Origin: Flavobacterium sp. JAS
GTDB taxonomy: Bacteria; Bacteroidota; Bacteroidia; Flavobacteriales; Flavobacteriaceae
DNA: 64,000 nucleotides
Direction of reading: 5' to 3'
NCBI RefSeq assembly: GCF_020991455.1
Contig: NZ_JAJMOX010000002.1
Location: 124,001-188,000, forward strand
Part shown: positions 53,075 through 63,138 of the stretch, piece by piece
Layout of the letters: every line of letters starts with the position of its first letter
Position numbering within the stretch: the first letter of the stretch is position 1
The notes under the pieces: model-generated
The model's database searches: none
The model's input: the letters and a program-made list of their open reading frames with translations, nothing else
What the model was told of the DNA's origin: nothing
Translations under genes and position numbers: made by a program

Positions 53075-55741
53075 ATGAAAAAAATAGGAATTGATGTAGG
53101 CGGAAGTCATGTTACGGTAAGTGTTATAGAAAATAATAATATCGAAAGACAACCGCAGTTAATGTTAAGAAAAGAAATCAATTCTGAAGAAAAACCGACC
53201 GTTATTGTTGCGGCAATTGCGAGTTGTATAAACGAAATTTTAAACAGCGGCGATATTGTTGATGCCGTGGGAATTGCTTTTCCGGGACCTTTTAATTATG
53301 AGAAAGGAGTTAGCCAAATCTTGAATGTTGGCGGAAAGTTTGAAACTACTTTTGGTCTGCATATCCAACAAGCACTGAAAAATTCTACAGGTTTGAATAA
53401 CGTTCCTTTTGTTTTTGCTAATGATGCAGATTGCTTTGCAGAAGGCGCCTATTTTCGTCACAAATTAAATAGCAAGAGAACCGTTTTCCTGACTTTAGGA
53501 ACCGGATTTGGATCGGCTTTTATGGTAGATGGCGATTTGGTTAAAAGTCATTTGGATATTCCGGAAACGGATGTTTTTTACAATCAGCCTTTTTTAGACA
53601 CAATTGCCGATGAGTGTTTTTCGACCCGTTGGCTCTTAGCAGAATACAAACGTATTTCAGGGAAAAGTATCCAATCAGTAAAAGCAATCGCTGATTTAAA
53701 CAACGAGATATCGAGAGCAGTTTTTATCAATTTTGGAACTAATATGGGAACATTTCTTTTTCCCTGGTTAGAAAAATTTGGTTGTGAAGAACTGGTAATC
53801 GGAGGAAATATTTCAAGAGCCAAAGCTTTATTTATGCCCCCTTTAACAGAGAAATTAAATGCATTAAAAACAAAATTAAATATTGTTTTCTGTGATAATG
53901 CTGAACAAAGTATTTTGAAAGGAGCAACAATTATTGCAGGAAAAAAACACAAATTACAAATGGAGAAAACAATTGAATCTAAAAGAAAAACCACACAACC
54001 TTTATTGCCGGTAAATGCAGTTGTAAAAGCCAATGCAGAATATAATGTTTTCCCGTCTTTAAAGACTAATTCTGAAATTTTCGTTGGATTTAAATCTTTG
54101 GGAAATGCTATTGCAAAACAAAAAACGGTAATTATAGATGGCTTTGGCGGTGTTCTTTGGGAAAATTTTAGAAATCATTTGAATTTGGTTTTAACCGAGA
54201 AAAAACTGAATGTGCTTTGGTATGATATCGATTCTTGTTTGAAATCATCTTTAGAAATTGAAGCAATGATTAAACCAAATCTAAACGGAGATGATCCGGT
54301 TTTTGGTAAAAGATATTTGGGTGAACTTTCTGATTTTTTCGATACGGATAAATTGAATTTATTACAACCGGACACTACTGCTGATATTTGTATTGTTTAT
54401 GGGACAGGAGCATCTCTAGCCAATTGGACAGGAAAATTGATTTATGTAGATGTTCCAAAAAATGAAATTCAATACAGAATGAGAGCGGGTTCGACCAAAA
54501 ATATTGGTTGTACTGATCCTTTGGTATATTCGCAGATTTATAAAAGAATGTATTTTATCGAATGGCCGGTTCTAAATGCACACAAAGAACTTTTGTTGCC
54601 AAAAATAGATTTTATTGTAGATGAACAGCGTATAGATGAAATTACCTGGATGCAGGGAAGTGATTTTAGAAGCGCATTAGATTTGATGCTAGAAAGTCCG
54701 TTGCGTGCCCGTCCTTGGTTTGAAGCCGGGGTTTGGGGTGGTCAATGGATGAAGGAACATATCAATGATTTGAATCAGGACGAAGTTAATTATGCCTGGT
54801 CTTTTGAATTAATTACACCTGAGAACGGAATTGTCTTGGAAGGAAATAATCACTTATTAGAAGTTTCTTTTGATTATTTAATGTTTCAGGACAACAAGAA
54901 AGTATTAGGAAAAGCGGCTAATCGTTTCGGAAATGATTTTCCAATTCGTTTTGACTATTTGGATACTTTCGATGGAGGAAATCTTTCTGTGCAATGTCAT
55001 CCGCGTCCGGAGTATATCAAAGAAAATTTTGGTGAAAAATTTACTCAGGATGAAACCTATTATATTTTAGATTGTGCTGATGATGCCGATGTTTATTTAG
55101 GATTTACAGAAGACATCAATCCAGAAGAATTTAAAAATGCTTTGATCGAATCTCAAGAGAAATCAGAAGCCATAGATATTGAAAAATATGTGTTAAAACA
55201 CAAAGCTAAAAAACATGATTTATTCCTGATTCCAAACGGAACCATTCATGCATCAGGAATCAATAATATGGTTTTAGAAATAAGCAGTACACCTTATATT
55301 TTTACTTTCAAAATGTACGATTGGGTTCGCCCGGGATTAGATGGAAAACCACGTCCGATCAATGTAGAACACGGATTCAAGAATGTTCATTTTGACAGAA
55401 AAGGAGAAAGAATTGTAGAAGAATTCATTTCAAAACAAACCGTTGTGAAAGAATTTGAAAACGGTAGAAAAGTAAGTTTACCCACGCATGAAGATCATTT
55501 TTATGCCGTTGATCGTTACGAATTTACAGGCGAGATCGAAATTGAAACCCTCGGGCAATGTCATATTTGTATGTTAGTTGAAGGTGATATTGCACAAGTA
55601 GCCGCAGGGCAAAATAGTCAAAAGTTCAAATATGCTGAAACTTTTGTAATTCCGGCAAATATTCCCAAATACAAAATCAATCACAAAATCAATAAAAAAG
55701 CATTTGTTGTGGTTTCGTATGTAAAAGATAGCTGGTGTTAA
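53075..55741 (+). CDS. ROK kinase - central domain - type I mannose-6-phosphate isomerase fusion
   Basis: 888 residues in one frame. Residues 1-290 are a ROK sugar kinase: GIDVGGSHVTVSV, GIAFPGPFNYEKG, FANDADCFAEG (catalytic Asp D117), LTLGTGFGSAF, VIGGNIS; the zinc CxCGxxGC motif is absent. Residues about 325-560 form a domain seen at the front of some Bacteroidota PMIs (TVIIDGFGGVLWENF, IYVDVPKNEIQYRMR); its function is unclear and it looks like a nucleotide-kinase-type fold. Residues about 570-888 are a cupin PMI with metal ligands in GGNLSVQCHPRP (Q640, H642) and PNGTIHASG (H725). The protein could convert free mannose to mannose-6-P and then fructose-6-P. It is in an operon with GntR, MFS, GH38 and GH92 genes. 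Confidence 0.88.
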   Translation: MKKIGIDVGGSHVTVSVIENNNIERQPQLMLRKEINSEEKPTVIVAAIASCINEILNSGDIVDAVGIAFPGPFNYEKGVSQILNVGGKFETTFGLHIQQALKNSTGLNNVPFVFANDADCFAEGAYFRHKLNSKRTVFLTLGTGFGSAFMVDGDLVKSHLDIPETDVFYNQPFLDTIADECFSTRWLLAEYKRISGKSIQSVKAIADLNNEISRAVFINFGTNMGTFLFPWLEKFGCEELVIGGNISRAKALFMPPLTEKLNALKTKLNIVFCDNAEQSILKGATIIAGKKHKLQMEKTIESKRKTTQPLLPVNAVVKANAEYNVFPSLKTNSEIFVGFKSLGNAIAKQKTVIIDGFGGVLWENFRNHLNLVLTEKKLNVLWYDIDSCLKSSLEIEAMIKPNLNGDDPVFGKRYLGELSDFFDTDKLNLLQPDTTADICIVYGTGASLANWTGKLIYVDVPKNEIQYRMRAGSTKNIGCTDPLVYSQIYKRMYFIEWPVLNAHKELLLPKIDFIVDEQRIDEITWMQGSDFRSALDLMLESPLRARPWFEAGVWGGQWMKEHINDLNQDEVNYAWSFELITPENGIVLEGNNHLLEVSFDYLMFQDNKKVLGKAANRFGNDFPIRFDYLDTFDGGNLSVQCHPRPEYIKENFGEKFTQDETYYILDCADDADVYLGFTEDINPEEFKNALIESQEKSEAIDIEKYVLKHKAKKHDLFLIPNGTIHASGINNMVLEISSTPYIFTFKMYDWVRPGLDGKPRPINVEHGFKNVHFDRKGERIVEEFISKQTVVKEFENGRKVSLPTHEDHFYAVDRYEFTGEIEIETLGQCHICMLVEGDIAQVAAGQNSQKFKYAETFVIPANIPKYKINHKINKKAFVVVSYVKDSWC

Positions 55742-55842
55742 AACCATAAAAGCAACAAATTAAATGAACCACCCATGTTGCCTTTAACCTTGTGCAAACC
55801 CCAATATAGATTTGCATGTACTATTAAAAACTAAAAACTATT

Positions 55843-57249
55843 ATGAAAAGAAAAGGAACAAAATATTTTATATTTCTCATAACGCTTATAGCAGCGTTGG
55901 GAGGTTTTTTATTCGGTTTTGATATGGCCGTTGTAAGCGGAATTATCGAACCATTAAAATTACAATACGGATTATCAGCTGCACAGGAAGGATTATTTGT
56001 TTCTTGTGCTTTATTAGGTTGTATTGTTGGTGTTGGTTTTTCAGGTTATCTCAGTGATAAAATCGGAAGAAAAAAAGTATTGGCAATCTCGGCTGTATTA
56101 TTTTTAATAAGTGCCATAGGTTTTGCATTTTCTGAGGCCTATCCTGTATTGATTTTATTTCGTGTTTTGGCAGGTATGGGCGTTGGTGTGGCTTCAAATG
56201 TGTCACCGCTTTATATCTCAGAAGTTGCTCCTTCGCATAAGCGCGGACAATTAGTAGTGTTTTATCAACTTGCCATTACCATAGGTATTTTAGCGGCTTA
56301 TATCAGTAATTTATTTTTACAAAGATATGCTTCCTCACATGCAGGAGAAGGAAATGGATTGATACATTGGTTGTTTGTCGAAAATGTTTGGCGTGGGATG
56401 TTTCTCGTAGGTGTTATTCCGGCAGCGGGATTCTGTTTGTTATTAATGATAGTTCCAGAGAGTCCGCGTTGGTTGGTACAATACGGAAAAAATGAAGAAG
56501 CTTTAGGTATTCTTACCAAAATAAACGGAGAAGATGCAGCAAGATTAGAGCTGGATTCTATTAAAGAAATGGCCAGTCAAAAATCGGGTGGTTATAAAGA
56601 ATTATTGCGTTTGCCACTGCGTAAATTATTGACATTGGCCATGGTACTTACTGCTTTGTCGCAATTTAGCGGTATTAATGGTGTTATTTTTTATGGCCCA
56701 ACTATTTTAAAATCGGCAGGTATTGTTACTAGTGATGCATTGTTTTATCAGGTAATATTAGGGTCGGCAAATATGCTTTTTACCTTTATAGCAATCTTTA
56801 AAGTTGATAGTTGGGGGCGTAGACCTTTGTATTTAATAGGTTCCTTGTGTGCCGCTTTTGCATTGGCATTGACAGGCTTTTGCTTCCTGATGAATATAAC
56901 AGGCTGGTTCATGTTATTTAGCATCATTTTATTTCTTTTATTTTTTGCCTTTTCACTTGGCCCATTAAAATTTGTAATCTCAACAGAAATATTCCCAACA
57001 CATATTAGAGGAACAGCTTTGTCAATGTGTATCATGACGATGTGGGTTTCTGATTGGGTTGTGAACTTGTTGTTTCCCATCTTGAGAGACGGATTAGGAA
57101 TTGCAGCTACCTTCTTTATTTTCTCTTTCTTTTGTATCCTTTCTTTTGGATATGCTAAAAAGAAATTGTTTGAAACTAAAGGAAAAAGTTTAGAAGAAAT
57201 CGAAAGAGCCTGGAATTTGGATCTAAAGTCAAACCCCGGTAAATTATAG
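55843..57249 (+). CDS. MFS sugar porter (SP family)
   Basis: 468 residues with 12 predicted transmembrane segments. Sugar-porter signatures: GGFLFGFDMAVVSG, GYLSDKIGRKK (loop 2-3), RVLAGMGVGVASNVSPLYISE, PESPRWLVQYGKNEEA (PESPR), SQFSGINGVIFYGP and DSWGRRPL. These resemble XylE/GLUT-type H+ symporters or facilitators in the inner membrane. Position between a mannose kinase/isomerase gene and an alpha-mannosidase gene (3 bp gap) points to mannose as substrate. Glucose, galactose or fucose are alternatives. The 101-bp gap upstream has no recognised signal. Confidence 0.92.
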   Translation: MKRKGTKYFIFLITLIAALGGFLFGFDMAVVSGIIEPLKLQYGLSAAQEGLFVSCALLGCIVGVGFSGYLSDKIGRKKVLAISAVLFLISAIGFAFSEAYPVLILFRVLAGMGVGVASNVSPLYISEVAPSHKRGQLVVFYQLAITIGILAAYISNLFLQRYASSHAGEGNGLIHWLFVENVWRGMFLVGVIPAAGFCLLLMIVPESPRWLVQYGKNEEALGILTKINGEDAARLELDSIKEMASQKSGGYKELLRLPLRKLLTLAMVLTALSQFSGINGVIFYGPTILKSAGIVTSDALFYQVILGSANMLFTFIAIFKVDSWGRRPLYLIGSLCAAFALALTGFCFLMNITGWFMLFSIILFLLFFAFSLGPLKFVISTEIFPTHIRGTALSMCIMTMWVSDWVVNLLFPILRDGLGIAATFFIFSFFCILSFGYAKKKLFETKGKSLEEIERAWNLDLKSNPGKL

Positions 57250-57252
57250 AAT

Positions 57253-60200
57253 ATGAATTTAATAAAACGAAACATCAAACAGTTATCCTTAGTCTTTTTG
57301 CTGATCTTGTTAACACAATCAAGTTTTGCTCAAAAGGAAGTTCCTTATTTTGGAAAAATCAATTGGATTAATGGTTTTGCAAAAGAAATTACGGGTGAAA
57401 ATATTACGTATAATTCGGCTTTTCAGGATTATGCGACGGTGGCACTTCTAACCAGAAATACAGACGGAAATAAGACAATAGAGTGGGAAACATCTCTTGT
57501 TCCTAATAAAATAAAAGGGGATTATGTTTATTTCAGTTGGGTGGCAGGACATTCTACCGGATCAAGCAGTGGCGATCGAAATTACGATTTGTACGTTGAC
57601 GGAAAAAAGATTCTGGCTTTTACAACGTTACCTAAAAATCAAAATCCAAACTGGATCTTCAAAGCAGATGACGGATCAGCATTAGCATTTCAACAAATTA
57701 AGCTTGATGGTGCAAATGATTCACAAGGGTATGCTTTTTTGCGTCTTCCGGTGAGTAAAGTAAAATCAGGACAGGCAATTCGAATCAAAATCGTTGGTCA
57801 AAAACAAAACAGTAATGATTGGTTTATGACTTTCAAATTTGCATTTGAAGAAAATGTAAAAGTTGTTCCGATGCCTTTTCTTCTAAAAAATGGAACGCAG
57901 CCTATTGTTGTTACTGTTTTACATTTTGGAAAAGACGAACCGGTAAAAGTAAAAATCAATGGTAAACAAGAATATAGTTATATCGCCAAAGACGGAATGA
58001 ACAGTTTTGATGTTCCAATTGCGGCAGTTAATAAAGAAGAAAAAATTAAAGTTGAAGCAAGTGTAAACAATAAAATTTTTGTTGATGATTATTTTGTTGT
58101 AAAACCGGTTGTCTATAGAGAACTTCACTTATTGCATCATTCTCATACTGATATTGGATATTCTGATTTACAGCCTGAGATTCTGAAAATTCACAATAAA
58201 AATATTGATGATGCTCTTGCCATGATTGAAAAAACAAAATCATATCCCGAAGAAGCAAAATTCAAATGGAATATTGAGTCTATTTGGGCAGTTGAAAATT
58301 ATCTAAAAGTAGCTTCTCCAACGCAAAAAGAGAAGTTTGTTGTAGCTGTAAAAAATGGAGATATTTTTCTTTCGGCTTTGTATGTAAATATGCTTACAGG
58401 AATGAGTCAGGCCGAAGAAATGTTTCATTACACAGATTATGCAGCCAAACTGCGCAAGGAATTTGGTTTTAAGATTAATAGTGCCATGATTTCAGATGTG
58501 CCTGGTTTTGCGTGGTCTACGGTAACGGCACTTTCAAAAGGAGGCGTAAAATATTTCTCAATTGGTTCTAATTTTATGGGACTAGACCATCCTTACAGAG
58601 GAGACAGAGCAGGGCATTTTCTGAAAAATTGGGGAGACAAACCAGTTTGGTGGACATCACCTTCAGGAGAGGAAAAAATCTTATTTTGGGCTGGAGCCAA
58701 AGGGTATTCGTCATGGCATGGAATGCAAGCGGGCAACATTTATGAAAGAGGACCAAAAAAGATTGCAGATTATTTAAACGAATTAACGGAGAATAATTAT
58801 CCATATGACATGGTACAATGGCGTTTTAACATTGTGGCGGACAATGGCCCGATTGAACCTAATAGTTCTGATTTTGTAAAAAACTGGAATGAAAAATATG
58901 CTTCTCCAAAACTGATTCTCAATACTACAGAGAAAATGTTTGAAGCTTTTGAGAAAAAATATGGCGATAAAATCCCAACTGTAAAAGGAGATTTGACTCC
59001 GTATTGGGAAGATGGCGCACTTTCGACTGCTAAAGAAGAAGGGCAAAACAGAGTAAATAGTTTGCGTCTGCAACAATTGACTACGCTTTACACGATGTTG
59101 AATCCTAAAGAGTACAACGAACAAAATTTCTACGAGGCTTGGAGAAATATCATCATGTTTCACGAACATACCTGGGGAGCGCACAATAGCATTACAGCTC
59201 CTGATGCTCCTTTTGTAACAGAACAATGGCGTATTAAAAGACAATTTATGCTCGATGCAGATACTCAGATTAATGCATTAGAGAAAGATTTGTTTGAAAA
59301 GATGAGCAATTCTCAATCTAAAAAAATAGCTGTTTTTAATACTTCTTCCTGGAAAAGAACCGGACTAGTGACTTTTCAAACAAATCTTGAGGGAAAGTCA
59401 ATTAAAGATGCAAGCGGGAATATTTTGCCTTTGCAAAAATTGAGTAACGGAAAGTATGCATTTATAGCAAAAGAAGTTCCTGCTTTTGGAACTGCTATTT
59501 ATGAAATAACAAACAAAGTGGCGCCAGTTTTGACAAGCAAATTTGTTTTGGGTGAAAATTCTTTATCAAACGGAAAAATTGAATTTAGCTGGGACAAAAA
59601 CAATGGAAGTATCACGAATCTGAAAGCTATTTCGGATTTTAATTACGCTGGAGATTTTAAGAAACAAGGGCTAAACAGTTATTGGTACGTACCGGGATTA
59701 AATCCTGAAGAAGTACAAACCAATGGAAACGTTGGGGTTAAAATTATCGAAAAAGGCCCGGTTATGACAACAGTTTCGATTACTTCTGATGCGCCTGGAG
59801 CCAATAAATTAGAGCGTATTCTTTCGCTTTACAACGGAAGTGATGAAGTATTAATTCAGAATGTTTTAGATAAAAAAGCCATTAGAACAAAAGAAGGTGT
59901 TCATTTTGGATATCCATTTAGTGCACAATTTACCAAAACGACTCTTGATGCGGGTTATGGCTCGATGGAATTTTTGAAAGACCAATTGGCAGGATCAAAT
60001 ATGGATTATTTGTACGGAAGAAGATGGGTTGATGTTTCTGCCGGAGACAAAGGAATTCAGTGGATGTTATTGGAATCACCTTTGGTTGAACCAAACAGTC
60101 TCATCGATGAGCGAAAAGAAGTTGTACCGAACCATAAAGAATGGAAAAAATCAGAGAAACCAACGGCGACCTGGTTCAGTTATGCGATGAACAATTATTG

Positions 60201-60597
60201 GCATACCAATTATAAAGCGGATCAGGAAGGAATTGTAAATTTCAAATACGCACTTCGTCCACATGCTCGAGTAAATGATGTTGATATGGAAAAAGCAGCA
60301 GCCGAGTTTACACAACCTTTGATTGGAATGACTATTAATGAAGATGTAAAATTGCCTTCAAATCTTTTTGAATTGACCAATTCTAAAATTGTGGTCACAA
60401 GTTTGACACCAAATGAAGATGGGACAATATTGATGCGTTTATTCAATCCGGAGAAATCTGTAGAACAAACTAAATTTATTTGGAAATCTTTAATTCCACA
60501 ATCTATTATTGACGTATCAACAGGCGATAAAAAATCAAATTCATCTGAAATCAATATGGTTGGAAGTGGAGTTTCGGAGTTTTTATTGAAAATGTAA
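57253..60597 (+). CDS. GH38 alpha-mannosidase with N-terminal accessory domain
   Basis: 1114 residues with a signal peptide ending TQSSFAQK. Residues about 30-205 form an NPCBM-like beta-sandwich (VYFSWVAGHSTGSSSGDRNYDLYVDGKKIL), and 205-285 a smaller beta domain. The GH38 catalytic part starts at 290: LHLLHHSHTDIGYS with zinc ligands H298 and D300, nucleophile D415 in MISDVPGFAW, and HEHTWGAHNS near 640. The C-terminal beta domains complete the family length. It hydrolyses alpha-mannosides with retention, needs zinc, and here should trim alpha-1,3/1,6-mannose of the N-glycan core after export. It begins 3 bp after the MFS stop codon. Confidence 0.93.
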   Translation: MNLIKRNIKQLSLVFLLILLTQSSFAQKEVPYFGKINWINGFAKEITGENITYNSAFQDYATVALLTRNTDGNKTIEWETSLVPNKIKGDYVYFSWVAGHSTGSSSGDRNYDLYVDGKKILAFTTLPKNQNPNWIFKADDGSALAFQQIKLDGANDSQGYAFLRLPVSKVKSGQAIRIKIVGQKQNSNDWFMTFKFAFEENVKVVPMPFLLKNGTQPIVVTVLHFGKDEPVKVKINGKQEYSYIAKDGMNSFDVPIAAVNKEEKIKVEASVNNKIFVDDYFVVKPVVYRELHLLHHSHTDIGYSDLQPEILKIHNKNIDDALAMIEKTKSYPEEAKFKWNIESIWAVENYLKVASPTQKEKFVVAVKNGDIFLSALYVNMLTGMSQAEEMFHYTDYAAKLRKEFGFKINSAMISDVPGFAWSTVTALSKGGVKYFSIGSNFMGLDHPYRGDRAGHFLKNWGDKPVWWTSPSGEEKILFWAGAKGYSSWHGMQAGNIYERGPKKIADYLNELTENNYPYDMVQWRFNIVADNGPIEPNSSDFVKNWNEKYASPKLILNTTEKMFEAFEKKYGDKIPTVKGDLTPYWEDGALSTAKEEGQNRVNSLRLQQLTTLYTMLNPKEYNEQNFYEAWRNIIMFHEHTWGAHNSITAPDAPFVTEQWRIKRQFMLDADTQINALEKDLFEKMSNSQSKKIAVFNTSSWKRTGLVTFQTNLEGKSIKDASGNILPLQKLSNGKYAFIAKEVPAFGTAIYEITNKVAPVLTSKFVLGENSLSNGKIEFSWDKNNGSITNLKAISDFNYAGDFKKQGLNSYWYVPGLNPEEVQTNGNVGVKIIEKGPVMTTVSITSDAPGANKLERILSLYNGSDEVLIQNVLDKKAIRTKEGVHFGYPFSAQFTKTTLDAGYGSMEFLKDQLAGSNMDYLYGRRWVDVSAGDKGIQWMLLESPLVEPNSLIDERKEVVPNHKEWKKSEKPTATWFSYAMNNYWHTNYKADQEGIVNFKYALRPHARVNDVDMEKAAAEFTQPLIGMTINEDVKLPSNLFELTNSKIVVTSLTPNEDGTILMRLFNPEKSVEQTKFIWKSLIPQSIIDVSTGDKKSNSSEINMVGSGVSEFLLKM

Positions 60598-60646
60598 AAA
60601 TTGATTAAAACAGAAAAAATTAATCTTAAACAGCATAAACAGCTAT

Positions 60647-63028
60647 ATGAAAACCATTTTTAAAATAGTATTACTTTTTATAATGTCGATTTTACTTTTT
60701 TCTTGTTCAGAGAAAAAAGACGATTTCAATCCTGCTTCTTGGGTCGATCCGCAAATTGGTTCGGTACACGGGCGTTGGTTTTTTTACACGCCGGCTTCTT
60801 TGCCTTTTGGTATGGCAAAATTGGCTCCGCATACCAATGCTTATGGAAGTATGGGAAGTTGGGGACCCTGTGGATACGACGATCGTCATAACTCGATTGA
60901 AGGTTTTGGACATTTTCATGAATTTCAAATTGGAGGTTTGGTAGCCATGCCGGTAACAGGAAAATTGCAAACAATACCGGGAACTTTAGAAAAACCAGAA
61001 ACAGGTTACCGATCTACTTTTGACAAAAAAGACGAACACGCTGAACCGGGTTATTATTCTGTTTTCTTAAAAGAATATGGAATTAAAGCTGAGTTGACAG
61101 CCACTGAAAGAGTTGGTTTTCACCGATACACTTTTCCAGAGTCTGCTGCATCACGTATTATTTTCGACATCGGACATCGTCAGGGCGAAAGCAGTGGTGT
61201 GACTGATGCTACAATGAAACTTTCAGGAAAAAATACTTTAGAAGGAAGTATAGAAACTTATCCGGAGTATTTAAAATTCTGTGATCCTGACAAACGTGTG
61301 AAAATGTATTTTGTAATTCAATTGGGTAAAACGCCAAAATCGTATGGTTCATTTATAGACGATAAAACTTCCGATAATCAAGCAGAAACTAAAGGAATCG
61401 GAAACGGAATGTACGTGAATTTTGATACTAAAAAAGGGGAAGTTCTCGAAATGCAAGTGGGACTTTCTTATACGAGTATCGAAAATGCAAAACTGAATTT
61501 GAAAACCGAAGCAACCGGACAAACTTTTGACGCAGTAAAAGAAACCGCTCACAAAAAATGGAATGAGAAATTAGGACGAATTAAAGTCGAAACCAAAGAC
61601 AGTATCAACAAAGTAAAATTCTACACAGGCTTATATCATGCGCTTTTAGGACGCGGATTAGCGAGCGATGCTAACGGAAGTTATCCCAGACACGATGGTA
61701 AAATTGGTCATATTCCATTGAATGAAAATGGAAAACCAAAATACAATCATTATAACACAGATGGAATTTGGGGCGGATTCTGGAATTTGAGTCAACTTTG
61801 GGCCTTGGCTTACCCGGATTATTTGAGCGAATATATTCAGTCGAATATTGATTTTGCCAAAGAAACAGGTTGGTTACACGACGGAGTAGCTGCAGGAGCA
61901 CATTCTAATGGTGTACAAACCAATTGTTTTGGTTTAATGATTGCTTCGACTTATAACTGTGGTATTCGTGATTTTAATGTAGAAGAAGCCTACCAGATTG
62001 CCTATAAAAATGAAACGGGGTATAGCAATCGACCGTTTGGCTCAGGAAAATACGATTTGGCATACTTTGTAAAAGAAGGCTATATTCCTTCTAAAGATAC
62101 GCTGCTGGCTAATGGATGGACGTTTAATTTTGGTGCCTCGCATACGCTGGAATTTGCTTATACATCTTATGGTGTTTCTCAATTTGCCAAAGCTTTAGGT
62201 AAAAAGAAGGATTATGAAAAACTGATCAAACAGGCTGGAAATTGGAAAAATATATTTGATCCGGAAACCAAATTCATTCGTCCGAGATATGAAAACGGCA
62301 AATTCATCGAAAATTTTAATCCAATGCAAGCCTGGAGAGGATTTCAGGAGGCAAATGGTTATCAATATACCTGGTATGTTCCTCAAGATCCTGCGGGATT
62401 AATCAAAGTTTTAGGCTTGGATTTGTTCAACAAACGTTTGGAAACCACATTTGAAGAAAGCCAAAAATCGACTTTTGGCGGTGGAAAAGGAATTGATAGT
62501 TTCTCTGGATTAGAAATGCTTTATAATCATGGAAATCAGCCCTGTTTGCATCATGCGTTCTTGTTTAATTATTCTGGAAAACCATGGTTAACGCAAAAAT
62601 GGTCGCGTGCGATTTGCGATGAATTCTACGGTGCAGAACCACTTCATGGCTACGGATTTGGTCAGGATGAAGATCAGGGACAATTGGGAGCTTGGTTTGT
62701 GATGGCCTCAATGGGATTGTTCGATGTTCAGGGACATGCGGCCATGAATCCAACTTTTCAATTTGGAAGCCCATTGTTTGATAAAGTGACCATCAAATTG
62801 AATAAAAAATATTATAAAGGGGATGAATTAGTGATTGAAACCAAAAACAATTCGAAGAAAAACAAATATATCCAAGCAGCTTCTTTCAACGGAGAAAAAA
62901 TTGAAAATGCCTGGATTGATCGCAAAAAACTAACCAACGGAGGAACTTTAATTTTTGATATGGGAGCAAATCCAAACAAAAAATGGGGCATAAAAACACC
63001 ACCACCATCGATGAGTACAAACAAATAA
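60647..63028 (+). CDS. GH92 alpha-mannosidase lipoprotein
   Basis: 793 residues. Lipobox ILLFSCSEKKDDF (Cys near residue 20), with a following acidic/lysine stretch like a surface-export signal. GH92 motifs: ASWVDPQIGSVHGRWFFYTPASLPFGMAKLAPH, IEGFGHFHEFQIGG, ERVGFHRYTFP, DGIWGGFWNLSQLWAL, ANGYQYTWYVPQDPAGL and GFGQDEDQGQLGAWFVMASMGLF. It differs clearly from the first GH92 (24397-26640), which starts FVNPFIGTSNYG, so the two probably cut different linkages. It follows GH38 by 49 bp in the mannose operon. Confidence 0.93.
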   Translation: MKTIFKIVLLFIMSILLFSCSEKKDDFNPASWVDPQIGSVHGRWFFYTPASLPFGMAKLAPHTNAYGSMGSWGPCGYDDRHNSIEGFGHFHEFQIGGLVAMPVTGKLQTIPGTLEKPETGYRSTFDKKDEHAEPGYYSVFLKEYGIKAELTATERVGFHRYTFPESAASRIIFDIGHRQGESSGVTDATMKLSGKNTLEGSIETYPEYLKFCDPDKRVKMYFVIQLGKTPKSYGSFIDDKTSDNQAETKGIGNGMYVNFDTKKGEVLEMQVGLSYTSIENAKLNLKTEATGQTFDAVKETAHKKWNEKLGRIKVETKDSINKVKFYTGLYHALLGRGLASDANGSYPRHDGKIGHIPLNENGKPKYNHYNTDGIWGGFWNLSQLWALAYPDYLSEYIQSNIDFAKETGWLHDGVAAGAHSNGVQTNCFGLMIASTYNCGIRDFNVEEAYQIAYKNETGYSNRPFGSGKYDLAYFVKEGYIPSKDTLLANGWTFNFGASHTLEFAYTSYGVSQFAKALGKKKDYEKLIKQAGNWKNIFDPETKFIRPRYENGKFIENFNPMQAWRGFQEANGYQYTWYVPQDPAGLIKVLGLDLFNKRLETTFEESQKSTFGGGKGIDSFSGLEMLYNHGNQPCLHHAFLFNYSGKPWLTQKWSRAICDEFYGAEPLHGYGFGQDEDQGQLGAWFVMASMGLFDVQGHAAMNPTFQFGSPLFDKVTIKLNKKYYKGDELVIETKNNSKKNKYIQAASFNGEKIENAWIDRKKLTNGGTLIFDMGANPNKKWGIKTPPPSMSTNK

Positions 63029-63138
63029 ATTGATATCGGATCTGTTGGGTTTTTATAATCTTTCTGATAGCTATAAAAGGTTAAAAATTAAATCGGAGTC
63101 AATTTACAGATTTCAAAAAAAATAATATTTATCTACAG

